64,000 bases of DNA from Phycisphaerae bacterium. Its GTDB lineage: Bacteria > Planctomycetota > Phycisphaerae > UBA1845 > UTPLA1. The translations under genes and the position numbers were made by a program. This document shows positions 44,497-52,835 of this stretch, piece after piece (within the stretch, counting starts at the first letter, position 1; the number at the start of each line of letters is the position of its first letter). The notes under the pieces are model-generated. The model saw only the letters and a list, made by a program, of their open reading frames with translations. It had not been told where the DNA came from and ran no database searches. The stretch lies in contig DATEMU010000003.1 in the NCBI GenBank assembly GCA_035275405.1, positions 1 to 64,000 on the forward strand, given 5' to 3'.

Positions 44497-45438
44497 ATGC
44501 ACGCAAACAAAACTCTTGTGTGGGTTCTGGTCGTTGTTGTCGCAGATTTGCTATACGCCGCTCCAAAACGGACAGGCGACCAGCCTTTGAGCCTGAATCG
44601 CACGCCGCAAACGACTGAGACGGAGACCGGCGCGACGACAACCGAAACGACCGAGACAACCACGACCGTAACGACGGAATGCGATTACGGCTTCAAAGGG
44701 GTCAACGACTTCTTCAACATCCGCGAGGCGAATTCCGACGTGAAGGCCTGCGAGTGGGAGTTCATGCTGGGCAGCGCCTGGTCCACCTTCCATAGCCGCA
44801 AACATCGCGATGATGATTTCACGTTGACCCCCAGCGTCAAGTACGGGATTACCGACGATCTGTTCGCCGAGCTTGAACTTCTTCCTGTGAACATTGGGGA
44901 TGGCCTGAACCTACCCGACAGCGATGGGGCGGATGGCACCGGAGATACGGCCTTGAAGTTGTTCTGGCAGTTTCTCCACGAGGACGGATGCCTGCCGGCC
45001 ATGGCGGTCTGGGGTGAGATGCGGATGCCGACCGGAGAAAACTCGGAGAAGGTCGATGGCACTCTCAATTTGAACATCACGAAGACAATCTGTGGACCGT
45101 TGCGGGCTCACTTGGGGGGCTTCGTCCAGACGGCCAACGGCTCGCGCGGCGACTGGGATCGCGAGGAATTCGGCGACCGCCGGCACTTCCAGTGGGGCGT
45201 CGGCCCGGGGCTGGATTATGCCATCAACGAATGCAACATGATTGTCTTCAACTACCTGAATCGCAGCAGCGAATATTACGGCTCACAAAACAACAACATC
45301 CTGGAACTTGGCTATGTTTACACGATAAACGAATGCTCGTATTTGCGGGCTGCGGTTGACACGGAATTACATGCCGACGCCGATGGGCCGCATTGGACCG
45401 CCAAAGTGCAGTACGCCTACAGCATTGGGGGCCGATGA
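44497..45438 (+). CDS. Secreted beta-rich channel-like protein (paralogue 1)
   Basis: About 313 residues from the ATG at 44497 (GGAGGATCAAATC before it). Signal peptide (LVWVLVVVVADLLYA), a Thr/Glu-rich stretch (TTETETGATTTETTETTTTV), then a beta-rich body. Shared segments with the paralogue at 51887 include DFFNIREAN, CEWEFxLG, KYGITDD, RRHFQWGVGPG and NYLNRSSE. The beta-strand pattern suggests an outer-membrane pore or a periplasmic sensor. It lies beside the RND systems and shares a promoter type with its paralogue. The reaction or ligand is unknown. Confidence 0.75.
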   Translation: MHANKTLVWVLVVVVADLLYAAPKRTGDQPLSLNRTPQTTETETGATTTETTETTTTVTTECDYGFKGVNDFFNIREANSDVKACEWEFMLGSAWSTFHSRKHRDDDFTLTPSVKYGITDDLFAELELLPVNIGDGLNLPDSDGADGTGDTALKLFWQFLHEDGCLPAMAVWGEMRMPTGENSEKVDGTLNLNITKTICGPLRAHLGGFVQTANGSRGDWDREEFGDRRHFQWGVGPGLDYAINECNMIVFNYLNRSSEYYGSQNNNILELGYVYTINECSYLRAAVDTELHADADGPHWTAKVQYAYSIGGR

Positions 45439-45473
45439 TAGGTATTACGTGACCGCCCGGCCCCTGCGCTAAT

Positions 45474-45932
45474 CTACATCTTAAGTGGGAACGAGGTCAT
45501 TTGTTTTCCGGCCTCCTTGGTTTCGATCTCGACCCAAAGCTTGCTGCTGACGGGTAGAGGGTCCGGCACCTCCGCGTGGGTATGCCAATGACCGGCTTCC
45601 ACGTCGGCCTTGGCCTTGACCGAGCCCTTGGCATCCTCGGCGCCGATCCAGAAGCGCACCGCCGCCGCATTTCCAAGTCCGCCGTCAATCCAGATGTCGA
45701 TGGGAGAATCGCCACCGGGTTTGATCTCTCCCTTGTCGCGCGAAGCCTTGACCTTGATACCGTCAATGGTCGTTTCTCCAAGCTCAATCACTTCCCCGGA
45801 GTGCCCGGCCGCGGGTGGCTCGGCCTTCGGCGCGGGGCTTGGCGTGGGCTCGGAGGTTTCGGGTTTGCGCTCGCAGCCGATCAATAGCGCGGCAGCGGCG
45901 AACACGGCGATTGGAAACAGGGCAATTCTCAT
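45474..45932 (-). CDS. Small lipoprotein of the RND system 1 operon
   Basis: 152 residues. The signal peptide ends at lipobox LLIGC (Cys20), then a Pro/Glu-rich linker and a beta-rich domain (GDSPIDIWIDGG, AVRFWIGAEDAKG) with a histidine-containing loop (AGHWHTHAEVPDPLP). Periplasmic and metal-linked by context: it lies 3 bases after the RND gene. The two His motifs could bind the exported metal. No family recognised. Confidence 0.75.
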   Translation of the reverse strand: MRIALFPIAVFAAAALLIGCERKPETSEPTPSPAPKAEPPAAGHSGEVIELGETTIDGIKVKASRDKGEIKPGGDSPIDIWIDGGLGNAAAVRFWIGAEDAKGSVKAKADVEAGHWHTHAEVPDPLPVSSKLWVEIETKEAGKQMTSFPLKM

Positions 45933-45935
45933 CAG

Positions 45936-48900
45936 TCAAGCTCCTTCAATTTGGGTCGCCCTAGGCGACACAGGAACAATGGACGGCTCCGGCCCCACCT
46001 TGACGCCGAACACAAGCGAGTACCCGGCGGGTACAACGACGACGTTCAGAAACGTCGAGGTAATCAGCCCTCCCAGGACGACGATGGCAAGCGGCGCGAG
46101 GAGTTCACTGCCTGGCTCTCCTTTGGCGATGGCCAGCGGGAGCAAACCCAACGCCGCACATAGTGCGGTCATCAGGATGGGCACAAGACGCTCCATCGAG
46201 CCCTGAATGATCGCTTCGCTGAGCGCTTTCGATTCCTGCACAATGAGATGCTGGTAGTGATTAACGAGCAGGATGCCGTTGCGAACCGCGATGCCGAATA
46301 AGGTGACGAAGCCGACCATGCTGGCGATGGAAATGACGGGGGCCTCATACCGCGCACTGGAGAGCCCGAAGAGCGCAAGAGTGTTGCGGAACGGGTTGTC
46401 ACATTCCGTCAGATAGACGGCCACGATTCCGCCGATCAGGGCCAGCGGCAGGTTGACCATCACCAGCAATGCGGCCCGCCATGAGCCGCTGGAGACTTGC
46501 AGCAACAGGAGCATTAACAGGATGACGCCTGCGCCGGCGACGTAAATGGTGCGGGCCGCTGATTGCTGAGCCTCGAACTGACCGCCGTAATGAATCGTGT
46601 AGCCCGCGCCATGCGCGATCGGGTCGATGCGTTGGCGCACGGTCTCCACGATGTCCCCGAGGTTGTAGCCCTCCGCCACGTTGCAGGAGATCACCGCTTT
46701 GCGACGCGCGTTTTCTCGTGCGATGAGATTGGATGTCTGTTCCGGACCGATGGTCGCGACTTCTGCCAGTCGCACGAGCGCGCCGTCCTGTCCGCGGAGC
46801 TGGAGGCGACGGACCTGTTCGATGGTCTGGCGATCCTCGGCGGCGAGTCGGACGACCATGTCGTACCGGCGAATGCCCTGATGCACCTCCGCCACGCGCT
46901 CGCCGTAGAGCGCCTGTTGCACCTGGGTCGCGGCCGAAGCCGGCGTCAAGCCGGCGGCCGCGAGGTCCTCCAGGCGATAGCGCACCGGCAGAGATGTGAT
47001 CATGACTTCCCGCGCCGCATTCACGTCCCGCACCCCCGGGGCCTTGTTTAATTCCGCTTCAACCTGGCGCGCGATCTCGCGAAGTTTCGAAAGATCGTCG
47101 CCGTAGATACTCATGGCGATGGCGGCCGGCGTTCCCGAGAGGATATGTGACAGACGATGTTCGATCGGCTGGCCGACGCTGGTCACGATGGCGGGCACAT
47201 CCTGGAGAATGTCTTGAACATGCCCGCGGACCTCTTCCTTGTCGGCTTCCGGATCAAGGACGACATCGATTTCCGAGTCGCTGGGCGGCTGGGCGTGTTC
47301 ATCACGTTCCGCGCGGCCGGTGCGCCGCGTCACGCTGGTTACGCCGGAAATCGCCGTCAGCCGCGCCTCGATGCCGCGAGCGACGCGGTCGCTTTCGACC
47401 AGGGACGTGCCCGGCGGATTCATCAGGAAGACGGTGAATGTGCCCTCGTTGAATCCGGGCAGAAAACTGGTGCCAAAGGATGAGGCGAGCCACAAGGAGA
47501 GCGCGGTCGCCCCTACCGCAGATGACAGCACCCATTTTCGATGCCGGATCGCATATCGGAGAGAGGGCTCGTAACGTTGCTTGAGCCAGCGGACCAGAAG
47601 GCCGTCGCTTTGACTCCCGACCGCTTCGTCGTCTTCACCCGTACGGCGTCTAAGCAGGAATCGACAGAGCGCCGGCGTCAGGGTCAAAGCCACGACCAGC
47701 GACGCGAGAATCGAGACGATATAGGTGATCCCCAGCGGACGGAAAAAGCGCCCCTCCAGGCCCTGAAGGAACAGCAGCGGAACAAAGACCATGACAATGA
47801 TGATGGTCGCGAACACGACGGCGCTGCGGATTTCATTGCTGGCGTCAAAAATCACCTGAAGATCAGGCCGGCGCTCATCCCTCGGTCGCTGTCTGTTCTC
47901 GCGCAGGCGGCGGTATACATTTTCCACATCGATAATCGCGTCGTCGACGAGTTCACCAATAGCGATAGCCAGCCCACCCAGTGTCATGACGTTGATCGAC
48001 AGGCCCCAGATCCACAGCACGAGCAGCGCCACCGCGATCGAAATCGGCAGCGCGGTCAGGGTGATGATGGTCGTACGGACATTCATCAGGAATAGTACAA
48101 GGATGATGGCCACAATGATCGTGGCGTCACGCAGCACATGCCGGACATTCCGAACCGCGCGATCGATGAAATCAGCCTGCCGGAACACCTTGCGGTTAAG
48201 CACGATTCCTGCCGGGAGACTCTTTTCAATCTCATCCAGCGCACGATCCACGTCTTCCGTGAGCGCCAGCGTGTTGGTGCCCGGCGACTTCTGAATTGTG
48301 AGGACGACGGCCGAGCGCCCCTGGTCGGCTGCGGTGCCTCGCTTGGGTGAAGCACCGAGCACGACCTCGGCCACACTTCCGATCAGGACCGGAGTACCCT
48401 CGTAGTACTTGATGATCGTGCCCTTGATGTCCTCGACGCCCTTGACGCGGGCGGACTGTCGGATGGGCAGCTCGCGGCGCTCGACATTGGGCAGATATCC
48501 CGCGCTCGCTGTGCTGTGCGCCGCCCGCGCGGCCTCCACAACATTCGCAATGGTCAATCCGAAGAGATGCAGCCTGTCCTGGTGAACGTTGATCTGGTAT
48601 TCGGGCAGCTCTCCACCAATGGCCACGACCTGCGAGATCCCGGGAATGGACAGCAGTCGGTTGCGGAGATCGAATTCCGCATAGGCGCGCAGGTCGAGAT
48701 CGTTCACCCGGCCGTCGGGCGACGAAAGCGCCAACAACATGATTTCGCCCGTGATGGAAGTGATGGGCGTGATTTCTGCGTGGGCGTCGGGCGGCAGCGA
48801 CTCACGCACCGCCGCAAGTCGCTCGGTGACGAGCTGCCGCGCACGATAAATGTCCGTCCCCCAGTCAAACTCCACCCACACGAGCGACAGGCCGCCGGCA

Positions 48901-49157
48901 CTGCCGCTGCGCACACGCCGCACGCCCGGCAGGCCGTTGACCGAGGCTTCAATGGGAAAGGTCACATACTGTTCCATCTCGTCGGCCGCCAGGCCGCCGC
49001 TATCGGTCATGATGACGACCGTCGGAGCATTCAGTTCGGGAAAGACATCGACCGGCATCTGAGGAAGGATGTACCCCACGAATGCAAGGAGCAGTCCGCA
49101 TGCGATCAGGACTAGCGTCGAGTACTTAAGGGAGAGGTCGATCAGCTTTGAAAGCAT
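45936..49157 (-). CDS. Heavy-metal-efflux RND pump (system 1), CzcA/CusA-like
   Basis: About 1073 residues from the ATG at 49157 (GGGAGAGGCAG upstream). Twelve membrane helices in two halves with large periplasmic loops. The HME-RND proton-relay motif is GELVDDAIIDVENVYRRLREN near residues 400-412, and the second half has VRNGILLVNHYQHL. The family exports divalent or monovalent heavy metals (Zn/Co/Cd or Cu/Ag) with an adaptor and TolC-like channel. The metal cannot be told from this sequence alone. It forms an operon with the His-rich protein, adaptor and lipoprotein. Confidence 0.93.
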   Translation of the reverse strand: MLSKLIDLSLKYSTLVLIACGLLLAFVGYILPQMPVDVFPELNAPTVVIMTDSGGLAADEMEQYVTFPIEASVNGLPGVRRVRSGSAGGLSLVWVEFDWGTDIYRARQLVTERLAAVRESLPPDAHAEITPITSITGEIMLLALSSPDGRVNDLDLRAYAEFDLRNRLLSIPGISQVVAIGGELPEYQINVHQDRLHLFGLTIANVVEAARAAHSTASAGYLPNVERRELPIRQSARVKGVEDIKGTIIKYYEGTPVLIGSVAEVVLGASPKRGTAADQGRSAVVLTIQKSPGTNTLALTEDVDRALDEIEKSLPAGIVLNRKVFRQADFIDRAVRNVRHVLRDATIIVAIILVLFLMNVRTTIITLTALPISIAVALLVLWIWGLSINVMTLGGLAIAIGELVDDAIIDVENVYRRLRENRQRPRDERRPDLQVIFDASNEIRSAVVFATIIIVMVFVPLLFLQGLEGRFFRPLGITYIVSILASLVVALTLTPALCRFLLRRRTGEDDEAVGSQSDGLLVRWLKQRYEPSLRYAIRHRKWVLSSAVGATALSLWLASSFGTSFLPGFNEGTFTVFLMNPPGTSLVESDRVARGIEARLTAISGVTSVTRRTGRAERDEHAQPPSDSEIDVVLDPEADKEEVRGHVQDILQDVPAIVTSVGQPIEHRLSHILSGTPAAIAMSIYGDDLSKLREIARQVEAELNKAPGVRDVNAAREVMITSLPVRYRLEDLAAAGLTPASAATQVQQALYGERVAEVHQGIRRYDMVVRLAAEDRQTIEQVRRLQLRGQDGALVRLAEVATIGPEQTSNLIARENARRKAVISCNVAEGYNLGDIVETVRQRIDPIAHGAGYTIHYGGQFEAQQSAARTIYVAGAGVILLMLLLLQVSSGSWRAALLVMVNLPLALIGGIVAVYLTECDNPFRNTLALFGLSSARYEAPVISIASMVGFVTLFGIAVRNGILLVNHYQHLIVQESKALSEAIIQGSMERLVPILMTALCAALGLLPLAIAKGEPGSELLAPLAIVVLGGLITSTFLNVVVVPAGYSLVFGVKVGPEPSIVPVSPRATQIEGA

Positions 49158-49251
49158 CTGCCTCTCCCTTTGCCGGGTTGGTTCGAGCAATTCATCCGGT
49201 GCTCCCGACTTTCAAATCCGGCTTCCACGGTCACCTGCGTTTGCAACTTTC

Positions 49252-50679
49252 TCATTCGTTCCCTTCGTGGAAGGTCCCATCAGGATGAAAATGACCGCCC
49301 TTTGGCGACCCGGCCGAGGTGGCCAACATGAGCTGGTAAATGCCATCCAGCACCACTTCGTCTCCTTCGCCCAAACCGCTCAATACCGCGACCCAGCGGT
49401 CGTCACTTACACCAAGATCCGGCTCCATGCGGATGACCTTGTTCGGATCTTTGGGATCGCGTCGAAAAATGATTTTTGACAGGCCGTCCTGAATGACGGC
49501 GCCGGTGGGGATGGCGAGTTCTTCCGTCGATCCGGCAAGCGTCACTTCGAGATAGGCGGTGACGCCGGGTCGTGCCCAATTACTCAGGGATGTTGGCGTG
49601 ACGTAAAGGTCCATCGTCCGCTGCTGCGGATCGGCGGAGATACCGAGCATGAGCTTTCCTTCCATGGTGTCCTGAAGCGCGATGCTGCCACCGCGTGGGG
49701 GAACGACGCGCGCAGGCAGGCCTTCGCTTAGTTGTTGGAGATCGCTTTGCATTCCGTGGGCGTGGAAGCGAATGCGCTCCGGCTGGACTGTTGTGAGCAC
49801 CAGGCTTGTGGCGTCGGCCCATGCCCCGTTGGTCAGCGTAATCGAATCGACGTAGCCCGGCGCGCCGGCGGCGACCTCTACGTGCTCGCGCGTGCGCCAC
49901 ATCGGCGCGGAAGTATCGCCATCTCCGTTTGGCTGTAGCAAGCGGCTCTTCGGGACATCGAGCAAGGTCGCGGCCGACTCGAGCAGCAGGTTAAACCGCG
50001 TTCGCGCGGTATCCAGCCTGGCCTGCACCTCCACGCGCATCACGTTGAGTTCCGCCTCTTTTTCCTTGGTTTCCGCCAATTTGATGTTGGCCTCGGCCAG
50101 CGACACCTGCGCTTGGGCCAGTGCCGCTGCGCTTATGCTGCCGGTTTCCGATCCTTTTGCGAGCTGCGCCGCTCGGGTGGTCAGGATATCGACCTGTCTC
50201 TCGATGCTGCGATGATGTTGTTCATGTGCTTCCCGGAGCGGGCCCATCATCTCAACCCGCTTTTCCGATTCTCGAATCTGCGCTTCGGCCTCGGCGAGTT
50301 TTTGCTGAAGCTCACGCCAGGGCGGAGAATCGAGGCGATACATCGGCGTTCCGAGATCGACGCGCTGAAATTGGCCGACCAGCAACTCGACGCGGCCAGA
50401 AAGCATCGTGCGATATTCCCGCCTGGCGTCCGGCAGGAATTCGAACTTTCCGGGAACACGCAACGTCCTGGCAACGGCCCGCGATTCAACCCTGGCGAAG
50501 GTAATGCCGAGGTTCTTTCGCACCGCGTCGGGAACATCGACGCGGTTGGTGATCGCTGCGCCGCTGCTTCCCGCAGCGGGTATCGTATCGCGCTGCTCCG
50601 CGGGCCCGTCATTCGGAGAGCGATCGCACCCTCCGATGAAACCGGCCGTCGCAAGAACAAGTATCAAAAAATATTGCAT
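49252..50679 (-). CDS. RND efflux periplasmic adaptor (system 1), CzcB/CusB-like lipoprotein
   Basis: About 475 residues. The ATG at 50679 gives a signal peptide with lipobox FIGGC (Cys18). The architecture is a membrane-fusion protein: N-terminal beta strands (ARTLRVPGKFEFLPDAR), a long coiled coil (about 130-240; LQQKLAEAEAQIRESEKRVEMM...), then the lipoyl and beta-barrel parts and a C-terminal tail with GGHFHPDG and HEGNE. It couples the RND pump to an outer-membrane channel. The system-1 channel gene is missing; see the remnant at 51424. Confidence 0.9.
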   Translation of the reverse strand: MQYFLILVLATAGFIGGCDRSPNDGPAEQRDTIPAAGSSGAAITNRVDVPDAVRKNLGITFARVESRAVARTLRVPGKFEFLPDARREYRTMLSGRVELLVGQFQRVDLGTPMYRLDSPPWRELQQKLAEAEAQIRESEKRVEMMGPLREAHEQHHRSIERQVDILTTRAAQLAKGSETGSISAAALAQAQVSLAEANIKLAETKEKEAELNVMRVEVQARLDTARTRFNLLLESAATLLDVPKSRLLQPNGDGDTSAPMWRTREHVEVAAGAPGYVDSITLTNGAWADATSLVLTTVQPERIRFHAHGMQSDLQQLSEGLPARVVPPRGGSIALQDTMEGKLMLGISADPQQRTMDLYVTPTSLSNWARPGVTAYLEVTLAGSTEELAIPTGAVIQDGLSKIIFRRDPKDPNKVIRMEPDLGVSDDRWVAVLSGLGEGDEVVLDGIYQLMLATSAGSPKGGHFHPDGTFHEGNE

Positions 50680-50785
50680 AGGAGCACTTTGATTCCCGCA
50701 CAGGCGGGGCGCTCGTTGAGCGCGAATGCTCAACGATGACGCAAACTAAATCACTTGTTTGTAGTAATGCGCAGGAGGGCAGGAA

Positions 50786-51301
50786 TCAGATCAACAAGGC
50801 GTTGCTGGAGCTCAAGATCATCGCCAGAGAATTGCCGGCGCGGTGATCCAACGGACAGCCTCGCGAATCGGGCGGATGCCATGCGGGCTTCGGCGCGATT
50901 CCATTCGTTGTTCCGGCGTAGATTTGAATCGGTGCGTCTTTTATGATCAGATCACCACGGCGCGGTGATGCAATATCAACGGGAACAACAAAGTAAAGCA
51001 GACTCGTCGATTCCTCGATCGCCGATGAGTTTGGAAGTTCGTTCGGCGCCGATCCGTCATGCGAATGTCGATGCGCTTCGCGCAAAAAGGTCGTCCCGTT
51101 TGTTCGGCCGACGGCGTCGGGGACGAGCGGAATATGAACATGAAGGCCGTGGTCGTCGTGATCGTGCAGAAGGACGGGGTTTCCCGATAAAGGAGCAAGC
51201 AGCAAGTGCGGCATGCACGCCAGGATCGGCAACCAGCGGATCAATGGGCGATTGAACATGAAACTAGAAAGTTCGCGACGGTCCAGCATTTTGGTCATCA
51301 A
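50786..51301 (-). CDS. Histidine-rich membrane-anchored protein
   Basis: Up to 171 residues. One hydrophobic segment (WLPILACMPHLLLAPLSG) precedes a histidine cluster HDHDDHGLHVHIP and a second REAHRHSHDGS. The rest is unrecognised. The His clusters suggest periplasmic metal capture or sensing. It is first in the minus-strand operon with the adaptor and pump, separated by about 106 bases. An ATG at 51259 is an alternative start. Confidence 0.65.
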   Translation of the reverse strand: MMTKMLDRRELSSFMFNRPLIRWLPILACMPHLLLAPLSGNPVLLHDHDDHGLHVHIPLVPDAVGRTNGTTFLREAHRHSHDGSAPNELPNSSAIEESTSLLYFVVPVDIASPRRGDLIIKDAPIQIYAGTTNGIAPKPAWHPPDSRGCPLDHRAGNSLAMILSSSNALLI

Positions 51302-51423
51302 TGAAACCCGGCACTTGAGATTACTTTATACGATAACCACGAAGCACAATTTGGTCAATCGCCGGTGTTGCGGATATCGCCGCCAACCAGGCGTCAAATT
51401 TGTTCTTTGCGACCGATAAGCCG

Positions 51424-51718
51424 CCTCATCCTTGTCGTCGGGACCCTGTCAGCCGGTTGCGCCCGCGTTTCACCGGAGGGGGACGACGAGGACGCCGCCC
51501 GGTTCGTAACCGAGCGAACGGGGGTGGAGTAAGTCTACGATCCAAGCGCGGACGCTGAAGCTGGGCAGGCCGTGAGCGCGCTGCTCGAGGGCGGGCTGAC
51601 CTTGGATGAAGCCGTTCGCGTTGCGCTCCTGAACAACAGAGACTTCCAATCGGTGTTCGCCGAGGTGAGCGGCTTGGGACCTCTGCGGCTCTCATACACC
51701 GCGGCACTCATCATGTAA
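51424..51718 (+). pseudogene. Truncated, nonsense-containing copy of the TolC-like gene
   Basis: The frame beginning LILVVGTLSAGCARVSPEGD is homologous to the N-terminal part of the TolC-like protein at 52836 (shared ARFVTERTGVE and VYDPSADAE, then ALLEGGLT and EAVRVALLNN). A TAA at 51530-51532 replaces the CAG at 52997-52999, and homology ends near 51668, after which the frame runs out at 51718. About 215 bases of similarity remain. It lies between the two RND systems and looks like the vestige of the system-1 channel gene or of a duplication. Confidence 0.85.
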
Positions 51719-51789
51719 GTCCAAGTAGATACGAAGGTTGCTGGTAGCGTTTGGGCTTACGGCTGGACGAGCGTAATGCCCGATATTTA

Positions 51790-51824
51790 TGACTATTGCG
51801 TACGAGAGGGCACAGATGTGTAAT
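51790..51824 (+). promoter_or_regulatory. Sigma-70-type promoter with conserved TGACTATTGCG element
   Basis: -35 TTGCGT (51796-51801), 17-base spacer, -10 TGTAAT (51819-51824), and the same tgactattgcg block (51790-51800) as at 44400. The distance to the ATG (97 bases) is identical to that of the paralogue at 44497, giving leaders of about 55 bases. It probably drives the system-2 operon. Confidence 0.75.
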
Positions 51825-51886
51825 CGTTGGTGGCGTAATGGTTTCCCGATGTGCGCTAGCTCTTTTCAAACCTGGAGTTTTCGATC

Positions 51887-52807
51887 ATGTCCAGAAAAAA
51901 AATAATTGCGCGAGCTGTGATTGCTGCGGCACCTATTTTTTGGCTTTCCGCTCCGAGCCGAGCGGATGAGCCGATGAGCCTGGGTCAATTTCCCCAGGAC
52001 TCGAGGGCAGAGGGGGGTTCCACGGCTTCCGAGACCACAACGGAGACGACCGTCGAAACAAAGTCGGAGATATGTGACATCTATGGGTACAAGGAGGTCA
52101 GCGACTTCTTCAACATTCGCGAGGCCAATCCCCAGGTAAGTGCATGCGAGTGGGAATTCGAGCTTGGAGCGGATTGGGCGACTCGATCGGATGGCGAAGA
52201 TGACGAGTTCGGTCTCGAGCAAACAATAAAATACGGGATCACCGACGACATTTTCGTCGAGTTGGAAGTGCAGGAGCCCAGCCTGGGGGACGGTGGGGAC
52301 CAGGGCACCGGCGACCTGAACTTGATCCTCTTTGAACGGGTATTGAAGGAAACCGAGTGCCTCCCGGCGATCGGGCTCCAGCAGGAGATGCGAATTCCGT
52401 CGGGGGACGGCTCCAGTGGCGTGGATGGTAGGTTCCACCTGGTGTTAACGAAGCACATCATTGACAAGCTGCGTGTCCACTTGGATGGCTACATTGAAAC
52501 CGCCAACGGATCGCAGGGGGCCAGCGACGAGGACGAAGATAGGCGGCACTTCCAATGGGGCGTCGGTCCCGGTTTTGATTATGAGATCGACGAACAGACG
52601 CTGGTGCTAATCAACTATCTGAATCGCAGCAGCGAGGAGTACGGCCATCACAACCAGAACATTCTTGAGCTCGGCGCAGTCCGTGAGATCGCACGGACGG
52701 AGTGCACCGCACAGCACGTGAAAATCGCCGCCGACATTGGACTCGACGGACAGGAAGAAACGCCCAACTTTGGCGCGAAGCTCATGTGGTCCATCGACTG
52801 GAAGTAA
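51887..52807 (+). CDS. Secreted beta-rich channel-like protein (paralogue 2)
   Basis: 306 residues. Signal peptide (AVIAAAPIFWLSAPSRA), a Thr/Glu/Ser-rich stretch (STASETTTETTVETKSE), then a beta-rich body sharing DFFNIREAN, CEWEFELG, KYGITDDIF, RRHFQWGVGPG and NYLNRSSEE with the copy at 44497. Alternating hydrophobic residues and the aromatic ends of strands fit an outer-membrane barrel. First gene of the system-2 operon, with the TolC-like gene 28 bases downstream. Confidence 0.75.
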   Translation: MSRKKIIARAVIAAAPIFWLSAPSRADEPMSLGQFPQDSRAEGGSTASETTTETTVETKSEICDIYGYKEVSDFFNIREANPQVSACEWEFELGADWATRSDGEDDEFGLEQTIKYGITDDIFVELEVQEPSLGDGGDQGTGDLNLILFERVLKETECLPAIGLQQEMRIPSGDGSSGVDGRFHLVLTKHIIDKLRVHLDGYIETANGSQGASDEDEDRRHFQWGVGPGFDYEIDEQTLVLINYLNRSSEEYGHHNQNILELGAVREIARTECTAQHVKIAADIGLDGQEETPNFGAKLMWSIDWK

Positions 52808-52835
52808 CCTCCTGCAAAAGGGCCATGGATCGGCC

